From Desulfosporosinus sp. BRH_c37 (GTDB taxonomy: Bacteria; Bacillota; Desulfitobacteriia; Desulfitobacteriales; Desulfitobacteriaceae), in the NCBI GenBank assembly GCA_001516045.1, contig LOEW01000257.1, positions 1-53,792 of the forward strand: a DNA stretch of 53,792 nt, read 5' to 3'. Position 1 is the first letter of the stretch. Each line of letters opens with the position of its first letter. Shown in pieces: positions 44,763-52,478 of the stretch. The notes beneath the pieces were generated by a model, which saw only the letters and a list, made by a program, of their open reading frames with translations, ran no database searches and was not told the origin of the DNA. Made by a program: the position numbers and the translations under genes.

Positions 44763-46079
44763 TTAGCCCTCGGCTTTGTCCGGGGCTTTTTCTTTTTGTC
44801 GAAAGCGTTCTTTGTAATAATCTATGAGCTGAAGCTTCACCAGCCATCGATATTTTTTAATAACAGAACTAACACTTTTCCTCAATACTTTTGCAACTTT
44901 TTTAACAAGTTTTTGCTCATAAAACATGCACAAATATTCAAGATCTTCCGAAGTATAAAAGTCAAAATCATCTTTAGGTTTTTCTTTGTCGATCTCAGCA
45001 AGTCGAAGCAATTTGCTTGATATTACATTTGCAATATCTCGTTTCATTATCTCGCCATTTATCGGTACACATTGCCTATTTGACCTACAATCCTGGCTTT
45101 GTAATGGTTCTTTTGTCCAGGGCTCTTCCGCGTCAGGATATCTTGTATCAGAGGTTATTTCTACTTCAGCCGGTAACCTTTCGGCAGCCCAGGATTCTAC
45201 TTGTTCAGTGTGATACTGCATTACTTTGTTCTTTTGATCATAGCTTGAATGCTGCTGACAAGCATTGAGATCTGGATCAGCCCAACCCTTTCTATCGTTC
45301 ATTTTCTCATAAGCTTGTTCAACTTCCTTCCGCAGTTGATTGGCCAGGAGGGCCAGGCTATCTGTTTCCTCCCTGCTGAGTTCTATCGATTTGTAGAGCT
45401 TCTTTTTAATCCTGATCAATTCCTTGGCCTTCATCAAAAACTCCCAGGCCTCTTCCCCATTCCAGGTATACCGGAGCGCTGTATGTAGTTGAATCTTTAA
45501 CTCAAGTTCCAGCACACGCAGAATAGATTCTCTGGTAAAGGTATTGGCGGCCACCTTAACATCGAAGCTCGGCATGGGGCTTGGTTGTACTAACCCTTCC
45601 CCTACATAAATTCCTAACGATTCTTTGATCATTGCTTTAATCCGACTCTCCATAAGACGAATGGGCTGACTCATCCACTCCTTCTTTTGCAGCTCTAACC
45701 GTGATCGGCGGGCAGCCTCTTTTACTTCCTTTTCTTTTTCAATATCCACTAGATCCCCCTTTTGCCAGGCTCTTTTGGCGAGAGCTATCTGGAGAGCTCC
45801 CTGGGGCACAGCTGCCAGTTCCTGGTTCTCGATAATGTTTTGTAGTGATAGGCGAACCGTTTTGGACTTAGCATTGAGTGCCATTTTATCCTGTACTATC
45901 TCCGGCCAAATAACTTTGGCTAACTCTGACGACGAGGCTAAAGCCATACCGGTAATGAGTTTTTCCGCAACTTTTTGAATAACCTCAAGCCGGTCAGCTC
46001 GAATAGAGCTATTTTTTCTGCCCGCCGGACGTCCAACATTTTTCTGTACAGCATCGTTTTTTGTATTTGCCTTGGACAT
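44763..46079 (-). CDS. Conserved hypothetical protein, possible DNA-binding protein
   Basis: The 438-residue protein has an AT-hook-like basic segment near its N-terminus (VGRPAGRKN, about 11-19), long charged helical stretches in the middle, and a C-terminal helix-turn-helix-like segment (YTSEDLEYLCMFYEQ with KVLRKSVSSVIKKYRWL). I do not recognise the family. Its place between the excisionase-side genes and the maintenance genes suggests a replication or regulatory role. The start is ATG 46079, with GTGGGC 6-8 bp upstream; an in-frame GTG lies at 46091. Confidence 0.55.
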   Translation of the reverse strand: MSKANTKNDAVQKNVGRPAGRKNSSIRADRLEVIQKVAEKLITGMALASSSELAKVIWPEIVQDKMALNAKSKTVRLSLQNIIENQELAAVPQGALQIALAKRAWQKGDLVDIEKEKEVKEAARRSRLELQKKEWMSQPIRLMESRIKAMIKESLGIYVGEGLVQPSPMPSFDVKVAANTFTRESILRVLELELKIQLHTALRYTWNGEEAWEFLMKAKELIRIKKKLYKSIELSREETDSLALLANQLRKEVEQAYEKMNDRKGWADPDLNACQQHSSYDQKNKVMQYHTEQVESWAAERLPAEVEITSDTRYPDAEEPWTKEPLQSQDCRSNRQCVPINGEIMKRDIANVISSKLLRLAEIDKEKPKDDFDFYTSEDLEYLCMFYEQKLVKKVAKVLRKSVSSVIKKYRWLVKLQLIDYYKERFRQKEKAPDKAEG

Positions 46080-46091
46080 AGCTTCGCCCAC

Positions 46092-46242
46092 ACCCTTCCG
46101 TCCGGCTTTACCGAACCTCTACTGACTTATTAAGTTGCGGCTAATTGGGTTCCCGCGACCTCCCGGATGGAGGTTTCGATCCGTACCCAGCGGACCCAAG
46201 GCGTATTGACGCTCATCAGGCGGGCGAATTATGTAGCTTTTA
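46092..46242 (-). other. Short intergenic stretch with hairpin and a 28-codon ORF
   Basis: A minus-strand ORF (46130-46216, 28 codons) lacks a ribosome site. A 6-bp hairpin (acctcc-cggat-ggaggt) lies at 46157-46173. I see nothing else. Confidence 0.3.
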
Positions 46243-46427
46243 TTATGGCTTTTCCCCTAATGACCTTGTTATTTGGCGCTTGCGCTTGGTACATCGAAGT
46301 TCCCTCCCATCGTTTTTATCTTTTAAAAGCTTATTGACCAAGATATTGGCAATCAAGTCAATTGCTTCTTGAGGATTGGGGTGGGGTACGGTTTTAACCA
46401 AGACCCTTATATTCAGTTTTTTTTCAT
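46243..46427 (-). CDS. Small protein gene interrupted by an A8 tract (frameshift)
   Basis: ATG 46427 has GGAGGGGG 5 bp upstream, then eight A. In frame zero the ORF stops at once (ATG AAA AAA AAC TGA). One base back, the frame reads LNIRVLVKTVPHPNPQEAID and continues 58 codons to TAA at 46243. The heptamer A AAA AAC is a known -1 ribosomal frameshift site, and the A run is also prone to RNA polymerase slippage. The alternative is an inactivated gene or a sequencing error. Function unknown. Confidence 0.5.
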
Positions 46428-46519
46428 TCTAGCCCCCTCCATCCTTTTGTCTGATTCAAAAAGGTAGGAAGCATTCCCGTTTCATGGTAAAATATTACTA
46501 ATTACTATTGATCTTAGCT

Positions 46520-46762
46520 TTATTTTCCTTTCATTGCTCTATATAAGGCCTGCCTGCCCCGTTCGCTGCCTAGCCAGTCCTTTAAGGCTTGCTTGGGAAA
46601 TTTTACGGTTTTAGGTCCAAACCAAAGTGCAGGAAACCCGGTCACTGATACGGTGTGCGCCAATTGGTAAAGTCTATCTCTTCCTATACCGAACTCTTGA
46701 GCTGCCTCTTTTGCAGATAGTAATACTTCCGAATTTGACGGGATTTCTACAAGCTGTTCCAT
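46520..46762 (-). CDS. xis: Excisionase-like helix-turn-helix protein
   Basis: The 80-residue protein has a MerR/excisionase-like winged-helix: LLSAKEAAQEFGIGRDRLYQL, then a wing with WFGPKTVKFPKQALKDWL. Such proteins (HTH_17) direct integrase towards excision. It is the second intact gene in the leftward early operon. AAGGAGG lies 12 bp before the ATG, rather far. Confidence 0.72.
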   Translation of the reverse strand: MEQLVEIPSNSEVLLSAKEAAQEFGIGRDRLYQLAHTVSVTGFPALWFGPKTVKFPKQALKDWLGSERGRQALYRAMKGK

Positions 46763-46842
46763 AGAAAAATATTCCTCCTTGCTTTAGTATTTGTTTAGTT
46801 CATTTCCGGACCAGTTCGATAATCTTTTAGCAACATAAGGGA

Positions 46843-47087
46843 CTATTTGCTCGCGCTAACTATCTTGTCGCGCCAGGGTTTACGTTTACTCCCAGACTCG
46901 TTCTTTTCATGGTACAAAATCGCTACAAAGTATGTCTTTTCATAACCGCCGGTTTCGTAATCCAATTGTTATAATTCAATATCTTCCTTAGAGAGAAAGC
47001 TATTACATGTTTCTCCAATAATTCAACCGACTCTGCAGCAAGAATCTTTATCGGAGTATTTAACACAACAAACTTTCCTTTTCCCAC
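46843..47087 (-). pseudogene. Frameshifted small gene after the XRE regulator
   Basis: From GTG 47087 the minus strand encodes GKGKFVVLNTPIKILAAESV and continues to a CT-repeat (TTCTCTCT). Removing one CT restores the frame as SKEDIEL, one in-frame stop follows (TAA), then YETGGYEKTYFVAILYHEKN to TAG at 46843. The gene begins right after the XRE stop, so it was co-transcribed. The predicted product is about 80 residues of unknown function. A dinucleotide slip and a stop mutation both argue for decay. Confidence 0.6.
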
Positions 47088-47089
47088 AT

Positions 47090-47317
47090 CTAGTTTTTGT
47101 CCAGATATTGCTTCATTCTGAAGCTATCGCACTCAAAAAAAATATCCTCCACCAAAACTCCGAATAGTTTAGCTATTTTTTTAGCCTGAAAATAGGTAGG
47201 GTTTCTTGCCCCAGTCTCGATATGTCCATAAGAACTTCTCGATATGCCTAGTTTGGCTGCTACAGTCTCTTGAGTTAGCCTAGCTTTATCTCTGAGATTA
47301 ATTAGTTCTCGTCGCAT
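47090..47317 (-). CDS. Small XRE-family DNA-binding protein
   Basis: The 75-residue protein is nearly all helix-turn-helix (ARLTQETVAAKLGISRSSYG) of the Cro/C1 type. It is transcribed leftward from a near-consensus promoter, divergent from the CI-like repressor, so it has the position of Cro. AAAGGGTGG is upstream of the ATG. Confidence 0.8.
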   Translation of the reverse strand: MRRELINLRDKARLTQETVAAKLGISRSSYGHIETGARNPTYFQAKKIAKLFGVLVEDIFFECDSFRMKQYLDKN

Positions 47318-47332
47318 CTACACCACCCTTTG

Positions 47333-47445
47333 CTTCAAAGTGTATCATTTAATTCTATTGTAATGCTACATTATGAAGCTGTCAATAGGTTTGGGAATAC
47401 TACTCTACATTTTGAAGCATAATATTGTAATGCTACTTTTTGTAG
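47333..47445. promoter_or_regulatory. Four-site operator array between divergent regulators
   Basis: Four 13-bp sites share the form CTACNTTNTGAAG or its complement: 47333-47345 (cttcaaagtgtat), 47366-47378 (ctacattatgaag), 47405-47417 (ctacattttgaag) and 47433-47445 (ctactttttgtag, a perfect palindrome). The second lies in the spacer of the leftward promoter and the fourth between the -35 and -10 of the rightward one. The repressor at 47476 is the likely ligand. Confidence 0.75.
47357..47385 (-). promoter_or_regulatory. Leftward promoter for the XRE/xis operon
   Basis: On the minus strand TTGACA (47380-47385) and TACAAT (47357-47362) are separated by exactly 17 bp. This is the best promoter in the window. 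An operator-like site lies in the spacer, so repressor binding would shut the element's early genes. Confidence 0.85.
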
Positions 47446-47453
47446 AGTAATAT
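47425..47453 (+). promoter_or_regulatory. Rightward promoter for the repressor gene
   Basis: TTGTAA (47425-47430) and TAATAT (47448-47453) are 17 bp apart. The palindromic operator site at 47433-47445 overlaps the spacer, so the repressor may autoregulate. Confidence 0.65.
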
Positions 47454-47475
47454 CTAGCTAAGGAAGGTGCTTATT

Positions 47476-47850
47476 ATGGGATTCTCTCAAAGGCTAATCG
47501 CCTTACGTCAAAAAAAAGGTTTAACTCAGGAGCAATTAGCACAGATGGTTAATATGTCGCGATCTGCACTTTCACTTTACGAATTAAGCAAGCGCGAGCC
47601 TGACTTTACTACGCTAGGTAAACTAGCGGATTTCTTTGAAGTGAGTACAGACTATCTTTTGGATAGAACTAGTGAATCAGGATTACCACAAAAAATATCT
47701 CAAAATCCTAAAAATGATGAAGAAATCGAATTAGATTTCAGAATTGCCGCTAATAACGAGGATGGATATGGAAAAGAGCCATCCCCGGAGCTAAAGCGAT
47801 TCGTTCAAGAAATCATCAAAGAAGAATTAGATAGAGTTGGAAAAAAGTGA
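47476..47850 (+). CDS. XRE-family repressor (CI-like)
   Basis: The 124-residue protein has an N-terminal helix-turn-helix (GLTQEQLAQMVNMSRSALSL) followed by a DYLLDRT segment and an acidic C-terminus ending VQEIIKEELDRVGKK. This is the layout of ICE repressors that the ImmA-type protease removes under SOS stress. GGAAGG lies before ATG 47476; in-frame GTG at 47467 is too close to that site. The ImmA-like gene follows at 47913, an ImmR/ImmA-like pair as in ICEBs1. Confidence 0.85.
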   Translation: MGFSQRLIALRQKKGLTQEQLAQMVNMSRSALSLYELSKREPDFTTLGKLADFFEVSTDYLLDRTSESGLPQKISQNPKNDEEIELDFRIAANNEDGYGKEPSPELKRFVQEIIKEELDRVGKK

Positions 47851-47884
47851 AACTACCACCCAGGCGGGAAAGGTAGTTTTCTTC
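47850..47884 (+). terminator. Terminator after the repressor gene
   Basis: AAACTACC pairs with GGTAGTTT around a 14-nt loop and is followed by TCTTCTT. It overlaps the repressor stop and would make the ImmA-like gene partly independent. Confidence 0.55.
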
Positions 47885-47912
47885 TTATATATTCGACATT
47901 ATGTAGTATATT

Positions 47913-48374
47913 TTGACTGTGGGTGACATCTTGAAAAGACTTTGGGATATTGTAAATAAAGAAAATATCAAAGTGAGGTATAAGGACTTTTCGCAGTTAC
48001 CAGAGAATATTCACGGTCTTTACCTTTACGATCACAAGCTAGGCCCAATAATTGTCCTGGACAAACAGCTCCTTCACACGCACCGGTTACACAAGTGCGT
48101 ATTAGCTGAAGAGATAGGCCACTTTTACACAGCTGCACGCACGAACCTTCTCTCGGTACATACTTCAGCCAATTTACAGACCATGGAGGCCCAAGATGAA
48201 AGGAAAGCTGCTCAATGGGCTACAGACTACCTTATTCCCGACGGTGAACTTTTTAAGGCATTAGAAGCAGGCTACTGCAGCTGCTTTGAATTAGCAGAAC
48301 ACTTTGATGTTACTGAATGGTTTATGTATCGTAAACTCGGTCTACTGAAAATGGTTTTCGATAGACAGTCTTAA
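47913..48374 (+). CDS. ImmA/IrrE-family metallopeptidase
   Basis: The 153-residue protein has the zinc-binding helix AEEIGHFY (HExxH-like, with E and GH; the first His is replaced by Ala) and a downstream MEAQDERKAAQWA segment with the third ligand region. The family cuts ICE repressors after DNA damage. The reading starts at TTG 47913; GGGTGA before TTG 47931 offers a later start. Because the canonical first His of HExxH is not seen, catalytic activity should be confirmed. Confidence 0.65.
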   Translation: MTVGDILKRLWDIVNKENIKVRYKDFSQLPENIHGLYLYDHKLGPIIVLDKQLLHTHRLHKCVLAEEIGHFYTAARTNLLSVHTSANLQTMEAQDERKAAQWATDYLIPDGELFKALEAGYCSCFELAEHFDVTEWFMYRKLGLLKMVFDRQS

Positions 48375-48539
48375 AAGTAAAGTGTTGGGATTTGTTAATA
48401 TTGCTATGCAATCTGCGTTTATAACAATAGAACTTTGATACGTTTTCAATATATTGGTGAAAGCGCAAGATTTTGTTGCCAAGGCTTAATTCGATGCCAT
48501 TTACAAATTCGGAAAATTCAGAGCCGGGAGAGTGACAGA

Positions 48540-49946
48540 ATGCCCAAAAAGAAAAAGAAGAGAGGTAACGGCGAAGGAACGATATACCAGGAAGAAAACG
48601 GCCGGTGGAAAGGGCAGATCACTCTTGGTAGAGACCCTGAGACTGGAAAGCTGATCCGCCCTCCTTTTCATGGAAACACCAGAAAAGAAGTGGCTGACCA
48701 GATCGCAGAAGCCTTAGATCGCCACAATAAGAAAACATTTGTCAATCCATCGAAAACCACTCTTGATGAATGGACTACAATATGGAGAAGCACTTCCCGA
48801 ATAAAGGAAAATACATGGCGCGGTTACGAGACTATTTTAAGAAATCATATTTTCCCATCCCTAGGCCATTACACTTTATCTGACCTAGAAAAAGACCCTT
48901 CTAAGATTCAATCGTTCATAAGCGCTATGGAGAAAGAACCAAGAAAAGACGGTAAAATCGCTAAATCATTAATAAAGCTAAGGAAGGAAAGTAAAATAGA
49001 CCAATCACAAGTAGCAGATGCTCTCAATATTGATTTGCAAACCTATCGCGACTGGGAAAAAAATATAACCAGGCCAAATCTTAGAATGATAAAAGATATT
49101 ATTGATTTTTATGATATTAGCACGGAAGACTTCCCGGTATTTTTATCTCCGGCTACAGTAATTAAAGCTCACCGAATCCTCCACAGTGTATTAGAGACAG
49201 CAAAAAGACAACAAAAGATGTATTCGAACCCATCAGATGCTAAAAATCTAAATCTTCCAGCCATGGATCCAGAAGAAACTCAGACTCTAACTAACGAGCA
49301 GTTAGATACTTTCTTAGAAGCAATAATGGAATATCGATACTTTGCCGGGTTCTATCTCTTAATCGGATCCGGAATGAGGCCGGGAGAAATGGTAGCCTTA
49401 AAATGGCCACTGCTCGATCTCAGAACTAGGAACGTTGAGGTAAGGGAAACCCGAACCAGGGTATTAAATGATGATCCTGATACTAAAACTAAAACAAAGG
49501 TCATAAATCAGAGTACTAAAACAAAAAAGAGCAAGAGATCTCTAGCTTTAGCCGGAAGGGTTACTGCGGCACTTAGGCTTCACAGAATGCTGCAAAGTAA
49601 AGAAAAACACCTAGCGAGTGAAAGTTACATTGACAAAGGTTATGTTTTTGCGAATGCCACAGGTGGTCCAGTGGAATACCGAAACTTCTATCGCTCATTT
49701 CAGGCATGCTTAATCAAATGCGGTATCCCTCATGTTAAACTTTATGCTCTTCGACACACTTTTGCTACGATACTTCTGGAAGAAGGTGAGGATCTAAGAG
49801 TCATTCAAGAGCTACTCGGTCACACCGACATACGGACGACTAAAATCTATACTCGGGTTCGAAGAAAACTAAAAGAAAAAGCGGCCTCTAAAATAGATAA
49901 CCACTTGAGACCAAAGAAAAAGAAAAAACCCATTGCAACAATGTAA
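48540..49946 (+). CDS. int: Tyrosine recombinase integrase with an inserted HTH domain
   Basis: The 468-residue protein has an AP2-like N-terminus ([10 protein letters not shown]), a SAM-like core-binding half (about 70-135), an inserted XRE-like HTH (about 143-198, [19 protein letters not shown]), then the catalytic domain. Catalytic residues: R280 (GMRPGEM), R405 in YALRHTFAT (Y402 where H is usual), H428 in LGHTD, nucleophile Y437 in KIYTR. It integrates and excises the element. GGGAG before ATG 48540 fixes the start; an in-frame codon at 48435 lacks a site. It faces away from the rest of the element. Confidence 0.93.
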   Translation: MPKKKKKRGNGEGTIYQEENGRWKGQITLGRDPETGKLIRPPFHGNTRKEVADQIAEALDRHNKKTFVNPSKTTLDEWTTIWRSTSRIKENTWRGYETILRNHIFPSLGHYTLSDLEKDPSKIQSFISAMEKEPRKDGKIAKSLIKLRKESKIDQSQVADALNIDLQTYRDWEKNITRPNLRMIKDIIDFYDISTEDFPVFLSPATVIKAHRILHSVLETAKRQQKMYSNPSDAKNLNLPAMDPEETQTLTNEQLDTFLEAIMEYRYFAGFYLLIGSGMRPGEMVALKWPLLDLRTRNVEVRETRTRVLNDDPDTKTKTKVINQSTKTKKSKRSLALAGRVTAALRLHRMLQSKEKHLASESYIDKGYVFANATGGPVEYRNFYRSFQACLIKCGIPHVKLYALRHTFATILLEEGEDLRVIQELLGHTDIRTTKIYTRVRRKLKEKAASKIDNHLRPKKKKKPIATM

Positions 49947-49978
49947 AAATCAGGTTGCAACGGCACATGGTTTTTTTA
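49929..49978 (+). terminator. Terminator at the integrase end
   Basis: CCATTGCAAC pairs with GTTGCAACGG (one mismatch) and a T7 run follows at about 49971. The left arm lies inside the last int codons. It is the only clear stop for integrase transcripts and lies near the expected right end of the element. Confidence 0.45.
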
Positions 49979-49991
49979 ATAAGGATTTATT

Positions 49992-50179
49992 ATGGGATCA
50001 AGAATTAATTTACAGCCTTTAGCGAAGGTGTTATTGCTGAATATAATGTGTCTTCTATTACATCATTATGGTAGCTGTTCGGAAGGTGTAGAGCAGGCAA
50101 ACGCAAGGCTGATGAGTCGGTGAGGGAGATCGAGAAGGCTGTCCATGAGATAAAAAAGTCTAAGGAATCAATGAAATAA
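49992..50179 (+). pseudogene. Decayed small gene beyond the integrase
   Basis: Three plus-strand frames each carry coding-like pieces: FSEGVIAEYNVSSI, then VEQANARLM, then SVREIEKAVHEIKKSKESMK to TAA at 50179. Only shifts between frames make one protein, so it is a remnant, perhaps of host origin at the element border. An attachment site could be here, but no repeat of it is visible in the window. Confidence 0.35.
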
Positions 50180-50185
50180 CAACCA

Positions 50186-50518
50186 TTACCCCCTTCGCAC
50201 CGGCTCCTGACGGGCCGCGCTAGGGAGTTTATTTTTGGCCATGACCTGTGGGAAATCGCCACGGTAAAACAACAAAAAGGGTATATAGTTCGAGATTTTA
50301 AGCTCGGTTTTTCCTCCGATGCGTACAGGGCTTCGAGCCTTGGGGAGTAGGCGTTTGAGGGTTTTGAGGTGCTTGAATCGTTGCTCAAATCCTTGACGTA
50401 ACGATTCGGGTATCGATTTGTGTATCGATTCTGCAATGTACAGGTAAAAAAGACACAAAAAGGCCCCCATCTTTTGCCGATGAGGGCGAGTGAAAGGTTG
50501 TGTGTTGATTACTACCAT
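50186..50518 (-). CDS. Hypothetical protein, doubtful
   Basis: The 110-codon frame contains natural-looking stretches (KTLKRLLPKARSPVRIGG, ISNYIPFLLFYRGDFPQ) but begins in a low-complexity 5' part and overlaps another ORF. It may be a remnant of a larger protein. I do not recognise it. Confidence 0.3.
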   Translation of the reverse strand: MVVINTQPFTRPHRQKMGAFLCLFYLYIAESIHKSIPESLRQGFEQRFKHLKTLKRLLPKARSPVRIGGKTELKISNYIPFLLFYRGDFPQVMAKNKLPSAARQEPVRRG

Positions 50519-50544
50519 GCCCTAGATCTGGCTTATTATGCCTT

Positions 50545-50794
50545 CTACATCTTCCACAGAAACCATTTGCAGGTACCCAATTCGAACTTAAGCTCAAACG
50601 GCTTCAGCTCTCCGTTGATCTCGCTCTGGCAGCGGAAGATCAGCATTCGATTACCGGCGAGCTTTTCCTCGGTCATTGAGACGACGGTGCTCGATCTTGA
50701 TCTCTTCGCCAGCGAGCATGAAGCGTATTGGATGGGGCGTTCCGTCGGTTTCGAAGTGTGCCAGGGCTGAGATCAAGGCCATTAGTATTTTCAT
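50545..50794 (-). pseudogene. Frameshifted copy of the SOS-box small protein
   Basis: The minus strand encodes DGTPHPIRF, then after a one-base shift MTEEKLAGNRMLIFRCQSE and ELGTCKWFLWKM to TAG. This is a paralogue of the protein at 51897-52145 with one frameshift in the middle. No SOS box is seen in front of it. Confidence 0.75.
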
Positions 50795-50824
50795 TGGTGA
50801 GTGCTCCTTGTTGCTTTAGCCTTT

Positions 50825-51478
50825 TTAACTATTATACCATCTTGGGTTCTTCCCATATTTTTCTCTGTACTTCCTTAATAAAGAATCAAACTCACTTTCT
50901 AAATCTCCACAATAACCTCGTTCGTCATCCTCGGGATCATCATCAGGGCTATAACCTTGATCATATGCATGATAATTGATTATAGTATTTAACTCATTTA
51001 TCTCAGATAATAGATTTTTTAATTGTTGTTCCATTTTCTTTTTTTCATCGGACTCTACACCGAACAATTTTTGAACTATTAAGTCTACAATTTTTTCCGT
51101 TGAACTAAATTTAACGTAACCAATAACGTCTGGTAAACCTGGTAACAATAAACCATTTTTAAAGATAACTGGTAATATGTAATCTCCATGTTGAGCAATT
51201 TGCCGAGATAAAGCACTCTGTCTTTCATAATCCGTCCACTTTTTATTAATATAATTTTTCGTAATAAGTATCAGGCAATACCTCGATTCCACAGAAAAGA
51301 CACTAAGGAATTTATCAGGTAAAACTGAACCAAATAATTCAGCTTCAAAGAAAATATCATAATAGACTTTTACTTTTTCTGAAATTAGTTTTGTTGCAAT
51401 TTCTTCTGCTATATGTCTTTCCTCACCTGCAAATGAAATAGCTACATCATATAAAAAATCATCTTTCTGTTTTTTCAT
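50825..51478 (-). CDS. TIR-domain protein
   Basis: The 217-residue protein has an N-terminal TIR domain (YDVAISFAGEERHIAEEIA, residues 10-28) with the likely catalytic Glu in KKWTDYER (E85). The C-terminal half is a helical coiled-coil followed by an acidic linker (DDDPEDDE) and a basic tail. Bacterial TIR domains often hydrolyse NAD in phage defence. No partner gene is obvious, so the trigger is unknown. The base composition is more AT-rich than its neighbours, in line with transfer. Confidence 0.8.
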   Translation of the reverse strand: MKKQKDDFLYDVAISFAGEERHIAEEIATKLISEKVKVYYDIFFEAELFGSVLPDKFLSVFSVESRYCLILITKNYINKKWTDYERQSALSRQIAQHGDYILPVIFKNGLLLPGLPDVIGYVKFSSTEKIVDLIVQKLFGVESDEKKKMEQQLKNLLSEINELNTIINYHAYDQGYSPDDDPEDDERGYCGDLESEFDSLLRKYREKYGKNPRWYNS

Positions 51479-51703
51479 TTAAAAGCACCCCATTTCTCAA
51501 AAGACTAATGCTCAAGACCAATGTTCCTTTTTAAATATTGAAAACATACTGCTCCACCTAAGAACTATCTATCATTCGATAGCCCTAATCATCTCACAAT
51601 TCTCTCGCAAAGTAAGGGGAAAATTGTCCGATAAAACAAAAGACCCCTACCTAAAAGCAAGGACCCTAACCTCTCCAATCCAACTGGCACACAAAAGAAT
51701 ATA

Positions 51704-51734
51704 GATGGTCGTGAGTTCTAATCCCACCCAGCTG
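51704..51734 (+). other. tRNA 3'-end-like remnant
   Basis: The sequence gatggtcgtgagttctaatc followed by ccacccagctg resembles a tRNA variable loop, T-arm (gtgag-ttctaat-cccac, one mismatch) and 3' acceptor strand. No 5' half lies upstream. Such fragments are left by integration of elements into tRNA genes. Confidence 0.35.
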
Positions 51735-51749
51735 TAGGGGGAGACCTGC

Positions 51750-51848
51750 TCAAATACAAAAAATACTCCCCTCGTTTCCAATGAGAATCAGATGAGTTCG
51801 TAACCTTTTCGGATAATTCGCAATAATATGTCTTGTGGTAACAGCCAT
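51750..51848 (-). CDS. Short ORF downstream of the SOS-box gene
   Basis: The 32-codon frame (starts MAVTTRHIIANYPKRLRTHL) has AAGGATGTG upstream of its ATG. It may be a fragment of a larger gene. No family recognised. Confidence 0.3.
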   Translation of the reverse strand: MAVTTRHIIANYPKRLRTHLILIGNEGSIFCI

Positions 51849-51865
51849 GGTATCACATCCTTTTC

Positions 51866-51898
51866 AAGAGGAGAGTCTGGGCAGGCTCTCCTCTTTTT
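51866..51898 (+). terminator. Plus-strand terminator
   Basis: AAGAGGAGAG pairs with CTCTCCTCTT around a 10-nt loop and is followed by TTT. It borders the end of the SOS-box gene. Its plus-strand partner transcript is not identified. Confidence 0.65.
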
Positions 51899-52145
51899 AC
51901 ATCTTCCAAAGGTACCACTTGCAGATACCAAGTTCATACTTAAGCTCGAACGGCTTCAGTTCTCCCTCGATCTCGCTTTGGCAGCGGAAGATTAGCATTC
52001 TATTGCCGGCGAGCTTTTCTTCCGTTGTGTGGATGACCTGGTGAACCTTGACGACAGACCCCTTATGGCGGAATCGTATTGGGTGAGGTTTTCCATTTAG
52101 ATCAAACCATGCGACCATTTCAATCGGTTCCGCTATTATTTCCAT
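51897..52145 (-). CDS. Small protein of an SOS-associated family
   Basis: The 82-residue protein (DLNGKPHPIRFRHKGSV, EEKLAGNRMLIFRCQSE, YELGICKWYLWKM) belongs to a small conserved Firmicute family that I recall near DNA-damage genes such as dinB; not verified. It is intact, whereas two nearby copies are broken. A LexA-type box lies 22 bp upstream, which supports SOS control. No polymerase gene is seen in the window. Confidence 0.7.
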   Translation of the reverse strand: MEIIAEPIEMVAWFDLNGKPHPIRFRHKGSVVKVHQVIHTTEEKLAGNRMLIFRCQSEIEGELKPFELKYELGICKWYLWKM

Positions 52146-52166
52146 ACATATATTCGCCCCTAATAA

Positions 52167-52178
52167 GAACGTTTGTTC
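52167..52178 (-). promoter_or_regulatory. LexA/SOS box
   Basis: GAAC-GTTT-GTTC matches the Firmicute LexA consensus GAACN4GTTC exactly. On the minus strand TATAAT (52181-52186) lies directly upstream, so LexA bound here would cover the promoter of the 82-residue protein. Confidence 0.85.
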
Positions 52179-52250
52179 TTATTATAACGCAGATGCAGGC
52201 GAATTAGTAGAGGAAAGTTTTGGGGATAATAAGGTTTGCGTGGGTAAGGA

Positions 52251-52307
52251 GAGGTGTGGTGTGCCGTTTAGGTCGAAGTTGGCTAGGACAGAGATGGGGG
52301 TGGTAGG
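52251..52307 (-). pseudogene. Truncated third copy of the SOS-box protein family
   Basis: The minus strand encodes ISVLANFDLNGTPH, which matches the N-terminus of the two neighbouring copies, then loses similarity. It is an N-terminal fragment only. Confidence 0.6.
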
Positions 52308-52478
52308 ATTTTTATGTTGCTGCATTCATACTTAAATTCTTAACCTTAAACAGACAAATTTTGTATATTTCCAATTTTTACTCTTTAACCGATCTCTGCT
52401 TTAAGTAAAATAGGTTTTACTTCTTCCTTTCTAAACTGCGTACGAAGCTTTGCCATGGTACCTCTAATGAGTCATCAG
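52308..52478. other. Gap, nothing recognised
   Basis: This AT-rich stretch shows no ORF, repeat or hairpin that I could support. Confidence 0.5.

Larger units (their letters stand above)
51479..51896. other. Gap with tRNA-like remnant, short ORF and terminator
   Basis: This 418-bp stretch holds no full gene. The three features noted within it (tRNA-like 3' remnant, 32-codon ORF, terminator) are listed separately; the rest shows nothing. Confidence 0.6.

Noticed and set aside
46130..46216. A 28-codon ORF downstream of the frameshifted small gene
   Set aside because: It has no ribosome site and no recognisable product.
47357..47385. A LexA box in the regulatory region
   Set aside because: The sites are CTACN5GAAG, not the GAACN4GTTC form; stress control would go through the ImmA-like protease.
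50005..50436. A 143-codon minus-strand ORF
   Set aside because: It overlaps other ORFs, has an atypical composition, and looks like a shadow.
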